From the NCBI RefSeq assembly GCF_001882345.1, contig NZ_MINL01000001.1, positions 3,543,852 through 3,607,851 on the forward strand: a stretch of DNA of 64,000 nt, written 5' to 3'. The position numbers and the translations under genes were made by a program. The stretch comes from Halomonas sp. QHL1 (GTDB lineage: Bacteria; Pseudomonadota; Gammaproteobacteria; Pseudomonadales; Halomonadaceae). Of the stretch, positions 16,311-24,615 are shown piece by piece (position 1 is the first letter of the stretch; every line of letters starts with the position of its first letter). The notes beneath the pieces are model-generated. The model searched no databases, had not been told where the DNA came from, and saw only the letters and a program-made list of their open reading frames with translations.

Positions 16311-17177
16311 TTGACGCAGGCCGTGGAAATTGCAAAAAGCGTTGCCCAGGCGGGCGAGGAGCTGGCAGCCTTTATTCAGCAGCACCCCAAACTGTGGGTG
16401 ATTACCGGTGCGGGCGTCAGTACCGATAGCGGTATTCCTGACTATCGTGATGCGGACGGCCAGTGGAAGCGGCCACCCCCGGTGCAGCATGGCGATTTCA
16501 TGAGTTCCCATCACGTTCGCCAGCGCTACTGGGCGCGGGCGCTGATCGGCTTCAGCGCCATGCGCGAAGCCCAGGCCAGCGGCGCGCACCGTGCGTTAGC
16601 CACGCTTGAATCCCAGGGCTATATCCAGCAGTTGGTGACCCAAAACGTTGACCGCTTACATCAGCGCGCCGGTTCACGCCGGGTGATCGACCTGCATGGT
16701 CGTGCGGATATGGTCAAGTGCATGGTGTGCGACTATCAAATGATGCGCCACGCCATGCATGAAGAGATGGCCCAAATGAATCCCACCTTTGCTGGTTTGC
16801 AGGCAGGCCACGCCCCGGATGGCGACGCCGACCTGGAAACCGACTTCAGCTCCTTTCGTATTTTCGACTGCCCGCGCTGTAGCGGCACCCTAAAGCCTGA
16901 CGTGGTGTTCTACGGCGATGTAGTGCCCGCCGAGCGAAGGTTGGCAGCGCAGGTAGCGCTGGCCGAGGCGGATGCGGTGTTGGCAGTGGGCACCTCCTTG
17001 ATGGTGTTTTCCGGCTACCGTTTCTGCCGCTCCGCCCATGAGCGGGGCATGCCGCTGGCATCGCTCTCACTAGGCGTCACCCGCGCGGATGCGCTATTAA
17101 CCCACCAGTGGCGAGCGCCATTAACGCCGGTGCTTGAAGAGGCGGTGAACTGTTTGCAGCGGCGTTTACTTGACTAA
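16311..17177 (+). CDS. Sir2-family NAD-dependent protein deacylase
   Basis: A 288-residue sirtuin. It shows the NAD-binding GAGVSTDSGIPDYR motif, the QNVDRLHQRAG segment, the catalytic His in DLHGRADMVKC, a four-Cys zinc site (CMVC and CPRC about 50 residues apart), and the late GTSLMVFSGYRF loop. It should remove acyl groups from protein lysines using NAD. The long insert between the Cys pairs and the PxxVFYGDVVP segment place it in a proteobacterial SIRT4/class II-like branch. TTG 16311 is chosen because GAGGTG stands 5 bases upstream; the TTG at 16293 would add six residues. It is followed closely by selO. Confidence 0.85.
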   Translation: MTQAVEIAKSVAQAGEELAAFIQQHPKLWVITGAGVSTDSGIPDYRDADGQWKRPPPVQHGDFMSSHHVRQRYWARALIGFSAMREAQASGAHRALATLESQGYIQQLVTQNVDRLHQRAGSRRVIDLHGRADMVKCMVCDYQMMRHAMHEEMAQMNPTFAGLQAGHAPDGDADLETDFSSFRIFDCPRCSGTLKPDVVFYGDVVPAERRLAAQVALAEADAVLAVGTSLMVFSGYRFCRSAHERGMPLASLSLGVTRADALLTHQWRAPLTPVLEEAVNCLQRRLLD

Positions 17178-17224
17178 AGTGCTAGGGTATTAGGTAGATA
17201 TCGCCATCAACAGCGGAGCCTATC

Positions 17225-18688
17225 GTGCTGTCATTTGAACATCTCTATTCCACTTTACCCGAACCCCTTTGGGTCGCCACCCAAGCAACGCCCGTGGCCC
17301 AGCCAGAGCTGATCGCGTTTAATGCCCCGCTGGCCCATGAGCTAGGCGCCAAAGAAATACCTGACTCAACAACGCTCGCCGAGTGGTTTAGCGGCAATCA
17401 GCCCATACCGGATGCCAAGCCGGGCGCATTGGGTTACGCAGGCCACCAGTTCGGCAATTTTGTTCCCCAGTTGGGCGATGGCCGCGCGCTGCTGCTGGGT
17501 GAAGTGATCGACCAGCAGGGCATACGCCGCGATGTGCAGCTAAAAGGCAGCGGCCGTACACCGTTTTCCCGCGGCGGCGATGGCCGTTCGCCGCTCGGCC
17601 CCGTGCTGCGTGAATATCTGGTCAGCGAATTTATGGCCGCGATGGGCATTCCCACCACCCGCGCCTTAGCGGCTGTGACCAGCGGCGAGCGGGTGGTGCG
17701 GCAGATGGCAGAGCCCGGCGCGGTGTTTACCCGCGTGGCCAGCAGCCATATTCGTGTGGGCACTTTTCAGTTTGCCGCTGCGCAACGGGATGAAACACTG
17801 CTCAAAGCACTGGCGGATCATGTTATTGAGCGCCACTACCCGGATGCCGCCAACGCGGAAGACCCGTATTTGGCACTGCTGGAGGCGGTGGTGGCCCGCC
17901 AAGCGGTGCTGATTGCTCGGTGGATGAGCGTCGGCTTTATCCACGGCGTGATGAATACCGATAACTGCAGCATCGCCGGGGAGACCATTGATTACGGCCC
18001 CTGCGCCTTTATGGAGCAGTTTGATCCGCAGAAGGTGTTTAGCTCCATCGATGAAGGCCGCCGCTATGCGTTTGCCAATCAACCGGCGATTGCCCAATGG
18101 AACCTAGCCCGATTTGCCGAAACGCTGCTGCCGCTGATGCGTGAAGAGGGCGACGCCTTGGTGGAGCAGGCCACCGAGATCATTCGCCGCTTTAAGCCGT
18201 TGTTTGATGCCGAGCAGCGCCGTTTGCACGCTGATAAGCTTGGCCTCTCGCCAGAAAGCGATCAGGCAGTCCCGCTTATGGAAGGTCTCGAAAGCCAGAT
18301 GCACCAGGGCCGGATGGATATGACCGCTACCTTTGATGCACTCACCCAATACGCTGCCTCAATGAGTGATGAGCACCGCGAGGGGCTGCTGGCGCTAACG
18401 ACCCAACCCAACGAGCTAGCGGCGTGGCTGGATACCTGGCAGGCCGCGCAGGTTGCCAGTCAAGATAGCCAACGCTTTGCCGCCATGCGAAGCGCCAACC
18501 CGGTGATTATTCCCCGCAACCACCGGGTTCAAGAAGTTATTGATGCCGCTTACGACGGTGACTTTGCGCCTTTTCATACGCTGCTAGCGGTCGTCACCCA
18601 GCCATTCGATGATTCCGTAGAAGCGCGCCGTTTAGCGGCACCCGCCACAGATAGCGAACAGGTATTAAGAACGTTCTGCGGAACATAA
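17225..18688 (+). CDS. selO: Protein adenylyltransferase SelO (YdiU/UPF0061 family)
   Basis: A 487-residue pseudokinase-fold enzyme that transfers AMP from ATP to protein Ser/Thr/Tyr, linked to redox stress in other bacteria. Conserved blocks are visible: GYAGHQFGNFVPQLGDGRA, LKGSGRTPFSRGGDGRSPLG, GIPTTRALA, SHIRVGTFQF, and the metal-binding NTDNCSIAGETIDYGPCAF. The C-terminal VIIPRNHRVQEVIDAA block is also typical. It lacks the terminal Cys-x-x-Cys of some homologues; the end reads RTFCGT. The start is GTG 17225, 47 bases after the sirtuin stop. Length matches the family. Confidence 0.93.
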   Translation: MLSFEHLYSTLPEPLWVATQATPVAQPELIAFNAPLAHELGAKEIPDSTTLAEWFSGNQPIPDAKPGALGYAGHQFGNFVPQLGDGRALLLGEVIDQQGIRRDVQLKGSGRTPFSRGGDGRSPLGPVLREYLVSEFMAAMGIPTTRALAAVTSGERVVRQMAEPGAVFTRVASSHIRVGTFQFAAAQRDETLLKALADHVIERHYPDAANAEDPYLALLEAVVARQAVLIARWMSVGFIHGVMNTDNCSIAGETIDYGPCAFMEQFDPQKVFSSIDEGRRYAFANQPAIAQWNLARFAETLLPLMREEGDALVEQATEIIRRFKPLFDAEQRRLHADKLGLSPESDQAVPLMEGLESQMHQGRMDMTATFDALTQYAASMSDEHREGLLALTTQPNELAAWLDTWQAAQVASQDSQRFAAMRSANPVIIPRNHRVQEVIDAAYDGDFAPFHTLLAVVTQPFDDSVEARRLAAPATDSEQVLRTFCGT

Positions 18689-18720
18689 CGAGCTAATGCC
18701 ATTGCGCTGAGGACGGAATC

Positions 18721-18799
18721 AACCCGTAGCGGGGGTCTTTCGCCATGGATGGCGAAAGTAGCGCCCAGGGAGGGGTTCACAGCGCCCCCGCGTAGGGTT
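18721..18799 (-). repeat. Dispersed structured repeat, copy 1
   Basis: Inverted copy of an ~80-bp element also found at 21171 and 52871. On the plus strand, outer stems AACCC (18721-18725) with GGGTT (18795-18799) and GCGGGGG (18729-18735) with CCCCCGC (18785-18791) enclose an inner 10-bp hairpin, CTTTCGCCAT/ATGGCGAAAG (18737-18758), and a conserved single-stranded stretch of about 26 bases. It lies between selO and dinB. Stem bases differ from the other copies in a compensated way. Confidence 0.85.
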
Positions 18800-18890
18800 G
18801 TTCCGGCCGATTTAAAGTGTGATAGAGGTTATGATCCATCTCACATCCCCTGTGATAAACTGTGATTTTTTACAGGTAGAAGGGTAGCCG

Positions 18891-19937
18891 GTGCGCAAGA
18901 TTATTCACTGCGACTGTGACTGTTTTTTTGCGGCGGTGGAGATGCGCGATAACCCCGCGCTGCGGGATATCCCGATTGCCATTGGTGGCAGTGTCGAGCA
19001 GCGCGGGGTGGTTGCTACCTGCAACTATCCCGCCCGCGAGTTTGGCATTCACTCGGCGATGCCCATGGGCCAGGCGCTCAAGCGCTGCCCGCATCTGACC
19101 GTGATTCGTGGCGATATGGCCAAATACAAAGTGGTCGCCCGGCAGGTGTTTGCGATTTATCGCGAGGTCACCGAGCTTATCGAGCCGCTTTCTTTAGATG
19201 AGGCTTTTTTGGACGTCTCGGAGGTCACGCTGCACCACGGTAGCGCCACGCTAATGGCGGAAGCGATCCGCGAACGGGTGAGTCGCGAAGTGGGGATCAC
19301 CGTTTCAGCGGGCGTAGCGCCCAACAAGTTTCTGGCCAAAATCGCCAGCGACTGGAATAAGCCCGACGGCCTGTGCGTGATTACGCCGGATAAGGTCGAT
19401 AGCTTCGTGCAGCAGCTGCCGGTGAAGAAAATTCACGGCGTTGGCCCCCGCACAGCAGAGAAGTTAGCGGGGCTGGATATCCATACCTGCGCCGATCTGC
19501 GTACCCGCACGCTGACAGAGCTGGTCGAACACTTTGGCCGTTTTGGGCGACGGCTGCATGAGCTGAGCTGGGGGCGGGACGAGCGCCCGGTGAAAACCCA
19601 CCGGGAGCGCAAATCGGTCAGCACCGAACAGACCTACGCTCAGGATTTACCCAACCTCGACGCCTGCCGCCGTGAACTGCCCGCGCTGATCGAAGATTTA
19701 GAGCGCCGCTACGCACGACTTGATCCGCCACTGGCGGTGCGCGGGCTGATAGTCAAAGTGAAGTTTAGCGACTTTACCCAAACCACCGTCGAACACGCCG
19801 ACCCAGCGCCCAACCTTGCCCAGTTCGAAACCCTACTTAACGTTGGCTGGGCCAGAGGAGAACGCCCCGTGCGCCTGCTGGGCGTGGGGTATCGCCTAGC
19901 GGACAACAGCCAGGAGCATCAGCTGTCGCTGTTTTAA
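18891..19937 (+). CDS. dinB: DNA polymerase IV (Y-family translesion polymerase)
   Basis: A 348-residue Y-family polymerase that copies across damaged template. Visible motifs: the catalytic Asp in IIHCDCDCFFAAVEMRDNP, the CNYPAREFGIHSAMPMGQAL steric-gate region, SLDEAFLDVSEV with the second acidic pair, SAGVAPNKFLAKIASDWNKP, and the HhH region KKIHGVGPRTAEKL. The protein ends LSLF, which may serve as a beta-clamp-binding motif. The start is GTG 18891. No convincing LexA box is seen in front. Length is normal. Confidence 0.94.
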   Translation: MRKIIHCDCDCFFAAVEMRDNPALRDIPIAIGGSVEQRGVVATCNYPAREFGIHSAMPMGQALKRCPHLTVIRGDMAKYKVVARQVFAIYREVTELIEPLSLDEAFLDVSEVTLHHGSATLMAEAIRERVSREVGITVSAGVAPNKFLAKIASDWNKPDGLCVITPDKVDSFVQQLPVKKIHGVGPRTAEKLAGLDIHTCADLRTRTLTELVEHFGRFGRRLHELSWGRDERPVKTHRERKSVSTEQTYAQDLPNLDACRRELPALIEDLERRYARLDPPLAVRGLIVKVKFSDFTQTTVEHADPAPNLAQFETLLNVGWARGERPVRLLGVGYRLADNSQEHQLSLF

Positions 19938-20078
19938 TTAGCCTGTTAATCCTTATGCTGATTGACGCTCATTCAGTAGCGCGTTAAAACAGACGTATGA
20001 TAGATGGTTGGAACAATATCCATCTGACCGTTGCCACTGATCAATCCTAACTACGCTACTTCTCCAACGAGCCCCGCC

Positions 20079-20906
20079 ATGCCTGCTAATGCTGCCCAAC
20101 GCCCCCGTTTAGTGTTTGCCCATGCCAATGGTTTTCCAGGGTTAAGCTATCGCAGCCTGCTCAATCCGCTGGCAGAGACCTTTGATCTGCATCCTCTGGA
20201 TCGCCTGGGCCATCATCCTGACTACCCCGTTAATCACAACTGGGGCAACTTGGTGGATGAGCTGCTGGGCTACCTGCCAGAGAGCGATACGCCACTGCTG
20301 GGCGTGGGGCATTCGCTGGGTGGCACCTTGATGGCCATGGCCGCCGATAAGCAGCCGGAGCGCTTCTGCGGGGTGATTATGCTCGACCCACCGCTGATGC
20401 TGGGGTCGGATGCCTGGGCAATGAAAGCCGCCAAGCGGTTTGGCTTTATTGATCGCATCACTCCCGCCGGTAAAACCTTGGGGCGGCGCACTGTGTGGCC
20501 GAGCCGTGAGGCAATGGCTAACTCGCTGGGTCGCCGGGGGCTGTTTCGCCGCTTTACCCCAGAGGCGCTCAACGACTACATTGAAGCAGGGACGCGCTTG
20601 TTAGACGACGGCAGTGCCGAACTGACCTTTGATCCGCGGATTGAGGTGGAAATTTTCCGCCATCTGCCGGATCACCTCTCGCGCCTGCCGCAACGGTTGG
20701 GCGTACCCATAGAGCTGGTGGCAGGCAAAGAGTCACACCTATTGACCGCTTCACGTATAAAACGCTTGAAGCGTAAAGGGTTAACGGTAAGCGAAGTCCC
20801 CGGTACGCATATGTTCCCGATGGAGCATCCGGACGAGACCCGTGCCGCTATTGTGGCTGCTTGGCAGCGACTATCCGCAGCCAACAGACCCTCAAACACA
20901 GCGTAA
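20079..20906 (+). CDS. Alpha/beta-hydrolase-fold protein
   Basis: A 275-residue alpha/beta hydrolase. The oxyanion strand is LVFAHANGFPGLSYR, the nucleophile elbow GVGHSLGGTLMAMA, the acid region is near 'LVAGKESHLLTA', and the catalytic His is in GTHMFPMEHP close to the end. No lid or substrate motif identifies the reaction; an esterase or lactonase is most likely. ATG 20079 is preferred; a TTG at 20031 would add a 16-residue Pro/Ser/Thr-rich extension, and neither has a strong ribosome binding site. The next gene follows after 9 bases, suggesting one transcript. Confidence 0.78.
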   Translation: MPANAAQRPRLVFAHANGFPGLSYRSLLNPLAETFDLHPLDRLGHHPDYPVNHNWGNLVDELLGYLPESDTPLLGVGHSLGGTLMAMAADKQPERFCGVIMLDPPLMLGSDAWAMKAAKRFGFIDRITPAGKTLGRRTVWPSREAMANSLGRRGLFRRFTPEALNDYIEAGTRLLDDGSAELTFDPRIEVEIFRHLPDHLSRLPQRLGVPIELVAGKESHLLTASRIKRLKRKGLTVSEVPGTHMFPMEHPDETRAAIVAAWQRLSAANRPSNTA

Positions 20907-20915
20907 GGAGGCGTT

Positions 20916-21164
20916 ATGTATCTTTCCGTACAGCTTAGCTACTACCCGCTAGCCGATGACTTTAAGCCGGTGGTCAAAGAGGTGGTGAAACACCTGGAAG
21001 CGACAGGATTGGAAGTGCACCCGAATCGCATGAGCACCCAGGTATTTGGCGAGTTCGATGAGGTAATGGCAGCGTTAAGCGAGGTGATGAAGTGGTCGTT
21101 TGAGACCCATGGCAAAGCGGTCTTTACGGCTAACTTTTTGGAAGGCGATCGTCGGCCTCGGTAA
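20916..21164 (+). CDS. Thiamine-binding-like small protein (MTH1187/YkoF family)
   Basis: An 82-residue ferredoxin-like fold protein resembling the MTH1187/YkoF group that can bind thiamine or its pyrimidine moiety. Visible features: the first strand YLSVQLSYYPLA, a helix over DFKPVVKEVVKHLEATGL, the strand VHPNRMSTQVFGEFDEVMA and the final strand AVFTANFLEGD. A strong ribosome binding site AAGGAGG stands 7 bases before ATG 20916. It closely follows the hydrolase gene and probably shares its transcript. Ligand binding is inferred from family only. Confidence 0.72.
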   Translation: MYLSVQLSYYPLADDFKPVVKEVVKHLEATGLEVHPNRMSTQVFGEFDEVMAALSEVMKWSFETHGKAVFTANFLEGDRRPR

Positions 21165-21170
21165 TGGGAC

Positions 21171-21267
21171 GGTCGAAACAGCCCTAGGCGGGGGCGCTGT
21201 AAACCCCTCCCTGGGCGCTACTTTTGCCATCCATGGCAAAAGACCCCCGCTACGGGCCGTGTCGACC
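21171..21267 (+). repeat. Dispersed structured repeat, copy 2
   Basis: Forward copy of the element at 18721 and 52871. Outermost GGTCGA (21171-21176) pairs with TCGACC (21262-21267), GCCC with GGGC (21181-21184, 21254-21257), GCGGGGG with CCCCCGC (21188-21194, 21244-21250). The inner hairpin is CTTTTGCCAT/ATGGCAAAAG (21221-21242). Relative to copy 1 the inner stem has a compensated C-to-T/G-to-A pair. It lies between the thiamine-binding-like gene and the convergent gabT. Confidence 0.88.
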
Positions 21268-21286
21268 TTTTAAGTTATCTGCCCGT

Positions 21287-22564
21287 TTAAACCAAGGAAT
21301 CCAGGCAGGACTCAATAATATCCAGCCCTTCATTGAGCACGTCATCTTGAATGGTGACGGGCATCAAGAAGCGAATGGTGTTGCCGTACATGCCGCAGGA
21401 AAGCAGGATCAAGCCCTCTTCGCGAGCTTTCTTGCACAGCGCGGCAGCTAGTTCTGGATTAGGTGTGTGGTCGGCTTTGTTCGACACCAGCTCAAATGCA
21501 GCCATCGCGCCCATGTTGCGCACGTGGTCGATGCAATCAAACTTGTCTGCCCACACATTGAAGCGCTTGGCCAGTTTGTCGCCCAGGGCCTGGCTCTTCT
21601 CCAGAATGTTCTCTTCTTCAAACACTTCCATGACCGCCAGCGCTGCTGCACAGGCGGTGGGGCTGCCGGTGTAGGTGCCGCCCAACGAGTTAGGGCCTGA
21701 AGCGTCCATCACTTTATCGGTACCGACGATAGCGGAGATCGGCATGCCGTCGGCCATACTCTTGGCCATGGTCATAATGTCCGGCTCAACGCCGCTATGC
21801 TCGATGGCAAACATTTTGCCGGTACGGCCAAAGCCCGACTGCACTTCATCGACGATCATCAGCATGCCGTGCTCATCGCAGATTTCGCGAACTTTGGTCA
21901 GGAAGCTGGTAGAGGCCGGGTAGAAACCGCCTTCACCAAGCACCGGTTCGAGCACGATGGCCGCGGTATCTTTAGGGTTGGCATCGGTTTTCAGCGTCAT
22001 CTTCAGGCCGCGAATGGCTTCGTCTTCGCTCACGCCGTGGTAAGGCACCGGGTAGGGCGCACGGAAGACGGTGCCCGGCATCGGGCCGAAGTCGCTCTGG
22101 TAAGGCGCCACCTTGCCGTTCATGGCCATGGTGAAGAAGGTACGGCCGTGGTAACCGCCATCGAAACAGATAACGTTTGAACGGCCAGTAGCGGCGCGGG
22201 CGATCTTGACCGCGTTTTCCAGCGCTTCCGCACCGGAGTTGGCCAGCATGACTTTGGCATGGCCACGAACCGGAACGATGTGGCTGAGCTTTTCCGCGAC
22301 CTTAACGTAGCCTTCATAAGGCATGACCGTTTGGCAGGTATGCATCAGCTTGTCGAGCTGGGCTTTTACCGCCGCGACCACTTTGGGGTGACGGTGTCCT
22401 ACGTTGAGTACGCCAATGCCGCCCGCGAAGTCGATAAAGCGGTTGCCGTCCGCGTCCCAGATTTCAGAGTTTTCCGCGTGATCGGCGAATGCCGTTGCAG
22501 GGCTTGCGGCGCCAGCAGCGACGTATTTATGTTTCAGCTCGTTCAGTTCGGCATTGCTGCTCAT
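21287..22564 (-). CDS. gabT: 4-aminobutyrate (or 5-aminovalerate) aminotransferase
   Basis: A 425-residue class III PLP aminotransferase that moves the terminal amino group of GABA, or of 5-aminovalerate, to 2-oxoglutarate. Visible: WDADGNRFIDFAGGIGVLNVGHRHP, the cofactor-binding ANSGAEALENAVKIARAATG, FDGGYHGRT, the IVDEVQSGFGRTG metal/PLP segment and the Schiff-base Lys in TMAKSMADGMP. The gene is alone here; no gabD partner is adjacent. The nearby glutarate genes (24616-27051) make a DavT-like role in lysine degradation plausible. Confidence 0.9.
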   Translation of the reverse strand: MSSNAELNELKHKYVAAGAASPATAFADHAENSEIWDADGNRFIDFAGGIGVLNVGHRHPKVVAAVKAQLDKLMHTCQTVMPYEGYVKVAEKLSHIVPVRGHAKVMLANSGAEALENAVKIARAATGRSNVICFDGGYHGRTFFTMAMNGKVAPYQSDFGPMPGTVFRAPYPVPYHGVSEDEAIRGLKMTLKTDANPKDTAAIVLEPVLGEGGFYPASTSFLTKVREICDEHGMLMIVDEVQSGFGRTGKMFAIEHSGVEPDIMTMAKSMADGMPISAIVGTDKVMDASGPNSLGGTYTGSPTACAAALAVMEVFEEENILEKSQALGDKLAKRFNVWADKFDCIDHVRNMGAMAAFELVSNKADHTPNPELAAALCKKAREEGLILLSCGMYGNTIRFLMPVTIQDDVLNEGLDIIESCLDSLV

Positions 22565-22621
22565 GGCTTACTTCCTAATTGATGAGGGAGGATCTTTCAG
22601 CATAGTGCTTAATAGCTTTGA

Positions 22622-23560
22622 TTACATTGATGACGAGGCAATGACAACACGATTGCGCCCCGTTTGTTTAGCTTGGTACATAGCTTTATCGGCACGATCA
22701 AGCATACGCGTACTGGATGCCTCAACGTAACTAGCGATGCCCGCCGATAGCGTGATGGTGAGCTGGTGCTTGGAGTAGGGTACTTCGGCAACGCGCTGGC
22801 GGATACGATCCACTGCAATGTAGGCTGCCTCCGCCTCGATTTCAGGCATGAGAATCAGAAACTCCTCCCCTCCCAGGCGAATCTGTACGTCAGTCGAGCG
22901 TAGGTGCTGATTAACGGCCTCAGTGACTTCCTGAAGCACGTCATCGCCAATGCTGTGGCCGTATGTGTCGTTGATTGTTTTGAAATCATCTAAGTCAAAC
23001 ATCGCAATACTTAACGTACTGCCATATCGTTTGCAGCGTTCAAGCTCTTCTTCCAGGCGCGTAAGCCCTTGCCGACGATTTAAAATCCCTGTGAGTTCAT
23101 CATGGTGAGCCATGTATTCCAAGCGTTCATTGACTTGTTTAAGGCGTTCTTCCAACCGTTTGCGCTGGGTGATATCAACGATATAAGTGACTTTATGCGG
23201 TATACCGTCATCGCCCTCAATGCGAGAAGCTTCGGCAATGATGGTACGTGCTTCACCGTTTTTACAGCGCACCTCCCACTCTTGACGAAGATCTTGATGC
23301 TCGTTTCTCACGATAAACTCGTCATGGAGTTTCGACAGGCGCTCCCGGTAAGCCTCGGGCACAACCAGTGTAAAGTGTTGGCCGATAAGCTCATCCTCGC
23401 GGTAGCCGTAAAACTCGCAGTAGGCCGGGTTGACCATTTCAAAAATGCCATTGGAATCGGTAATGCAGATCCCTATCGGGGCGGTCTTAATAACGTTTAA
23501 TGTATTGCGCTTTGATCGGTTAAAAAGCTGATAGAGCTGATCGGGGCTAATCTCTTTCAT
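22622..23560 (-). CDS. PAS-GGDEF diguanylate cyclase
   Basis: A 312-residue cytoplasmic sensor enzyme making c-di-GMP. A PAS domain with PAC (about residues 25-140, starting at APIGICITDSNGIFEMVNP) is followed by a GGDEF domain (about 150-310). The active-site motif is GGEEF (RLGGEEFLIL), and an RxxD product-inhibition site (RSTD) lies five residues before it. No membrane segment is present. Its ATG follows directly after the TGA of the upstream EAL gene, with GGAGCAGGAGCAG as ribosome binding site, so the two are translationally coupled. Confidence 0.92.
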   Translation of the reverse strand: MKEISPDQLYQLFNRSKRNTLNVIKTAPIGICITDSNGIFEMVNPAYCEFYGYREDELIGQHFTLVVPEAYRERLSKLHDEFIVRNEHQDLRQEWEVRCKNGEARTIIAEASRIEGDDGIPHKVTYIVDITQRKRLEERLKQVNERLEYMAHHDELTGILNRRQGLTRLEEELERCKRYGSTLSIAMFDLDDFKTINDTYGHSIGDDVLQEVTEAVNQHLRSTDVQIRLGGEEFLILMPEIEAEAAYIAVDRIRQRVAEVPYSKHQLTITLSAGIASYVEASSTRMLDRADKAMYQAKQTGRNRVVIASSSM

Positions 23561-24355
23561 TCACTGCTCCTGCTCCAAATAGACTTCACTTTTTAACCCT
23601 GCTAACAGAGCAGTTATGTCGTCACCGAGTGAGTTAATAGCCGGTTTTGCAAAGTAAAAGCCTTGCTGGCGCACGATGCCTGCACGGGCCAGCCATAGTG
23701 CTTCGGCGCGAGTTTCAACGCCTTCAGCAATCAACGTCATATCGAGTTCTTGGGCGAGTAAGATGATCGCGTTTAACAGCGCTTGGCGACGAGTATCACT
23801 ATCGCAATTCATGACCAGCTCACGATCAATTTTGAGCTTGTCAGGCGTTAATTCGGTCAGTAAGTCCAAATTGGCGTACCCATTGCCAAAGTCGTCGAGC
23901 GCCGTTTTAAAACCCATAGAGCGGTAGGCATCAATGATATTGCATAGGTGCTGCCGGTCGCGGACGCGTTCGGTTTCGGTAATTTCGAAAATAAGCCGAT
24001 TGGTGGGCCAGCCCACTCGCTTGGAAACTTCTAACGTCGCCTGGATACACGCTTCCGGTTCATAAACGGCGTTAGGTAAGAAGTTGATCGAAAGGTCGGT
24101 TTGCATATCCAGTGCGCTGGCCATCTCGATTGCTTTTACCCGGCAGGCCTGATCAAACCGGTAGAGCAGTTCGTCGGTGACTTGGGCAATCACACATCCG
24201 GCGGATTCGCCGCGCGAACCACGAACCAGTGCTTCATAGGTGACGATTTGGGCCAGCGATAGATCCACGATTGGTTGAAAGGCCATGGTGAATTCAAAGG
24301 GCAAATCGCCTTCACAGCGTTTGCAACTGCCATTAACGCGTGCGCACTGGCTCAT
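23561..24355 (-). CDS. EAL-domain c-di-GMP phosphodiesterase with N-terminal cysteine cluster
   Basis: A 264-residue protein that is almost entirely an EAL domain, predicted to cleave c-di-GMP. Catalytic residues look complete: Glu in YEALVRG, Asn in INFLPNAVY, Glu in FEITE, the ALDDFGNGYAN loop, the Lys of KIDRELV and the EGVET Glu. The first 15 residues carry three cysteines (MSQCARVNGSCKRCEG), an unusual head that could bind metal or sense redox. ATG 24355 is chosen because AGGAGC lies 5 bases upstream; an upstream in-frame start would add 28 poorly conserved residues. It is coupled to the diguanylate cyclase. Confidence 0.88.
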   Translation of the reverse strand: MSQCARVNGSCKRCEGDLPFEFTMAFQPIVDLSLAQIVTYEALVRGSRGESAGCVIAQVTDELLYRFDQACRVKAIEMASALDMQTDLSINFLPNAVYEPEACIQATLEVSKRVGWPTNRLIFEITETERVRDRQHLCNIIDAYRSMGFKTALDDFGNGYANLDLLTELTPDKLKIDRELVMNCDSDTRRQALLNAIILLAQELDMTLIAEGVETRAEALWLARAGIVRQQGFYFAKPAINSLGDDITALLAGLKSEVYLEQEQ

Positions 24356-24560
24356 AGCTGCTCCTGTGGGGTGAGTATCGGATAACGCTCTTAATGCCAT
24401 CATTAGATAGCTTAATGCCCGCAGCCTACACTGAGGCATTCAACGCTATTTAGTCTAAATCTTAATATATTCTTTGTATAGGTATTGTACAGCTTGGCAT
24501 TGCTAAGCACTAGTCGGCAGCTTCCCACCTCCTAGCTAGCAATGTCTGACGGTTCTGTTG

Positions 24561-24588
24561 GCCAAAAAAAAGCGCCGGGTAGGCGCTT
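24561..24588 (-). terminator. Intrinsic terminator of the glutarate operon
   Basis: On the minus strand AAGCGCC (24582-24588 complement) pairs with GGCGCTT across TACCC and is followed by a run of T (24563-24569). It lies 28 bases after the CoA-transferase stop. Confidence 0.75.
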
Positions 24589-24615
24589 AAGAAGAGAAAT
24601 AACAAAACACAACGG

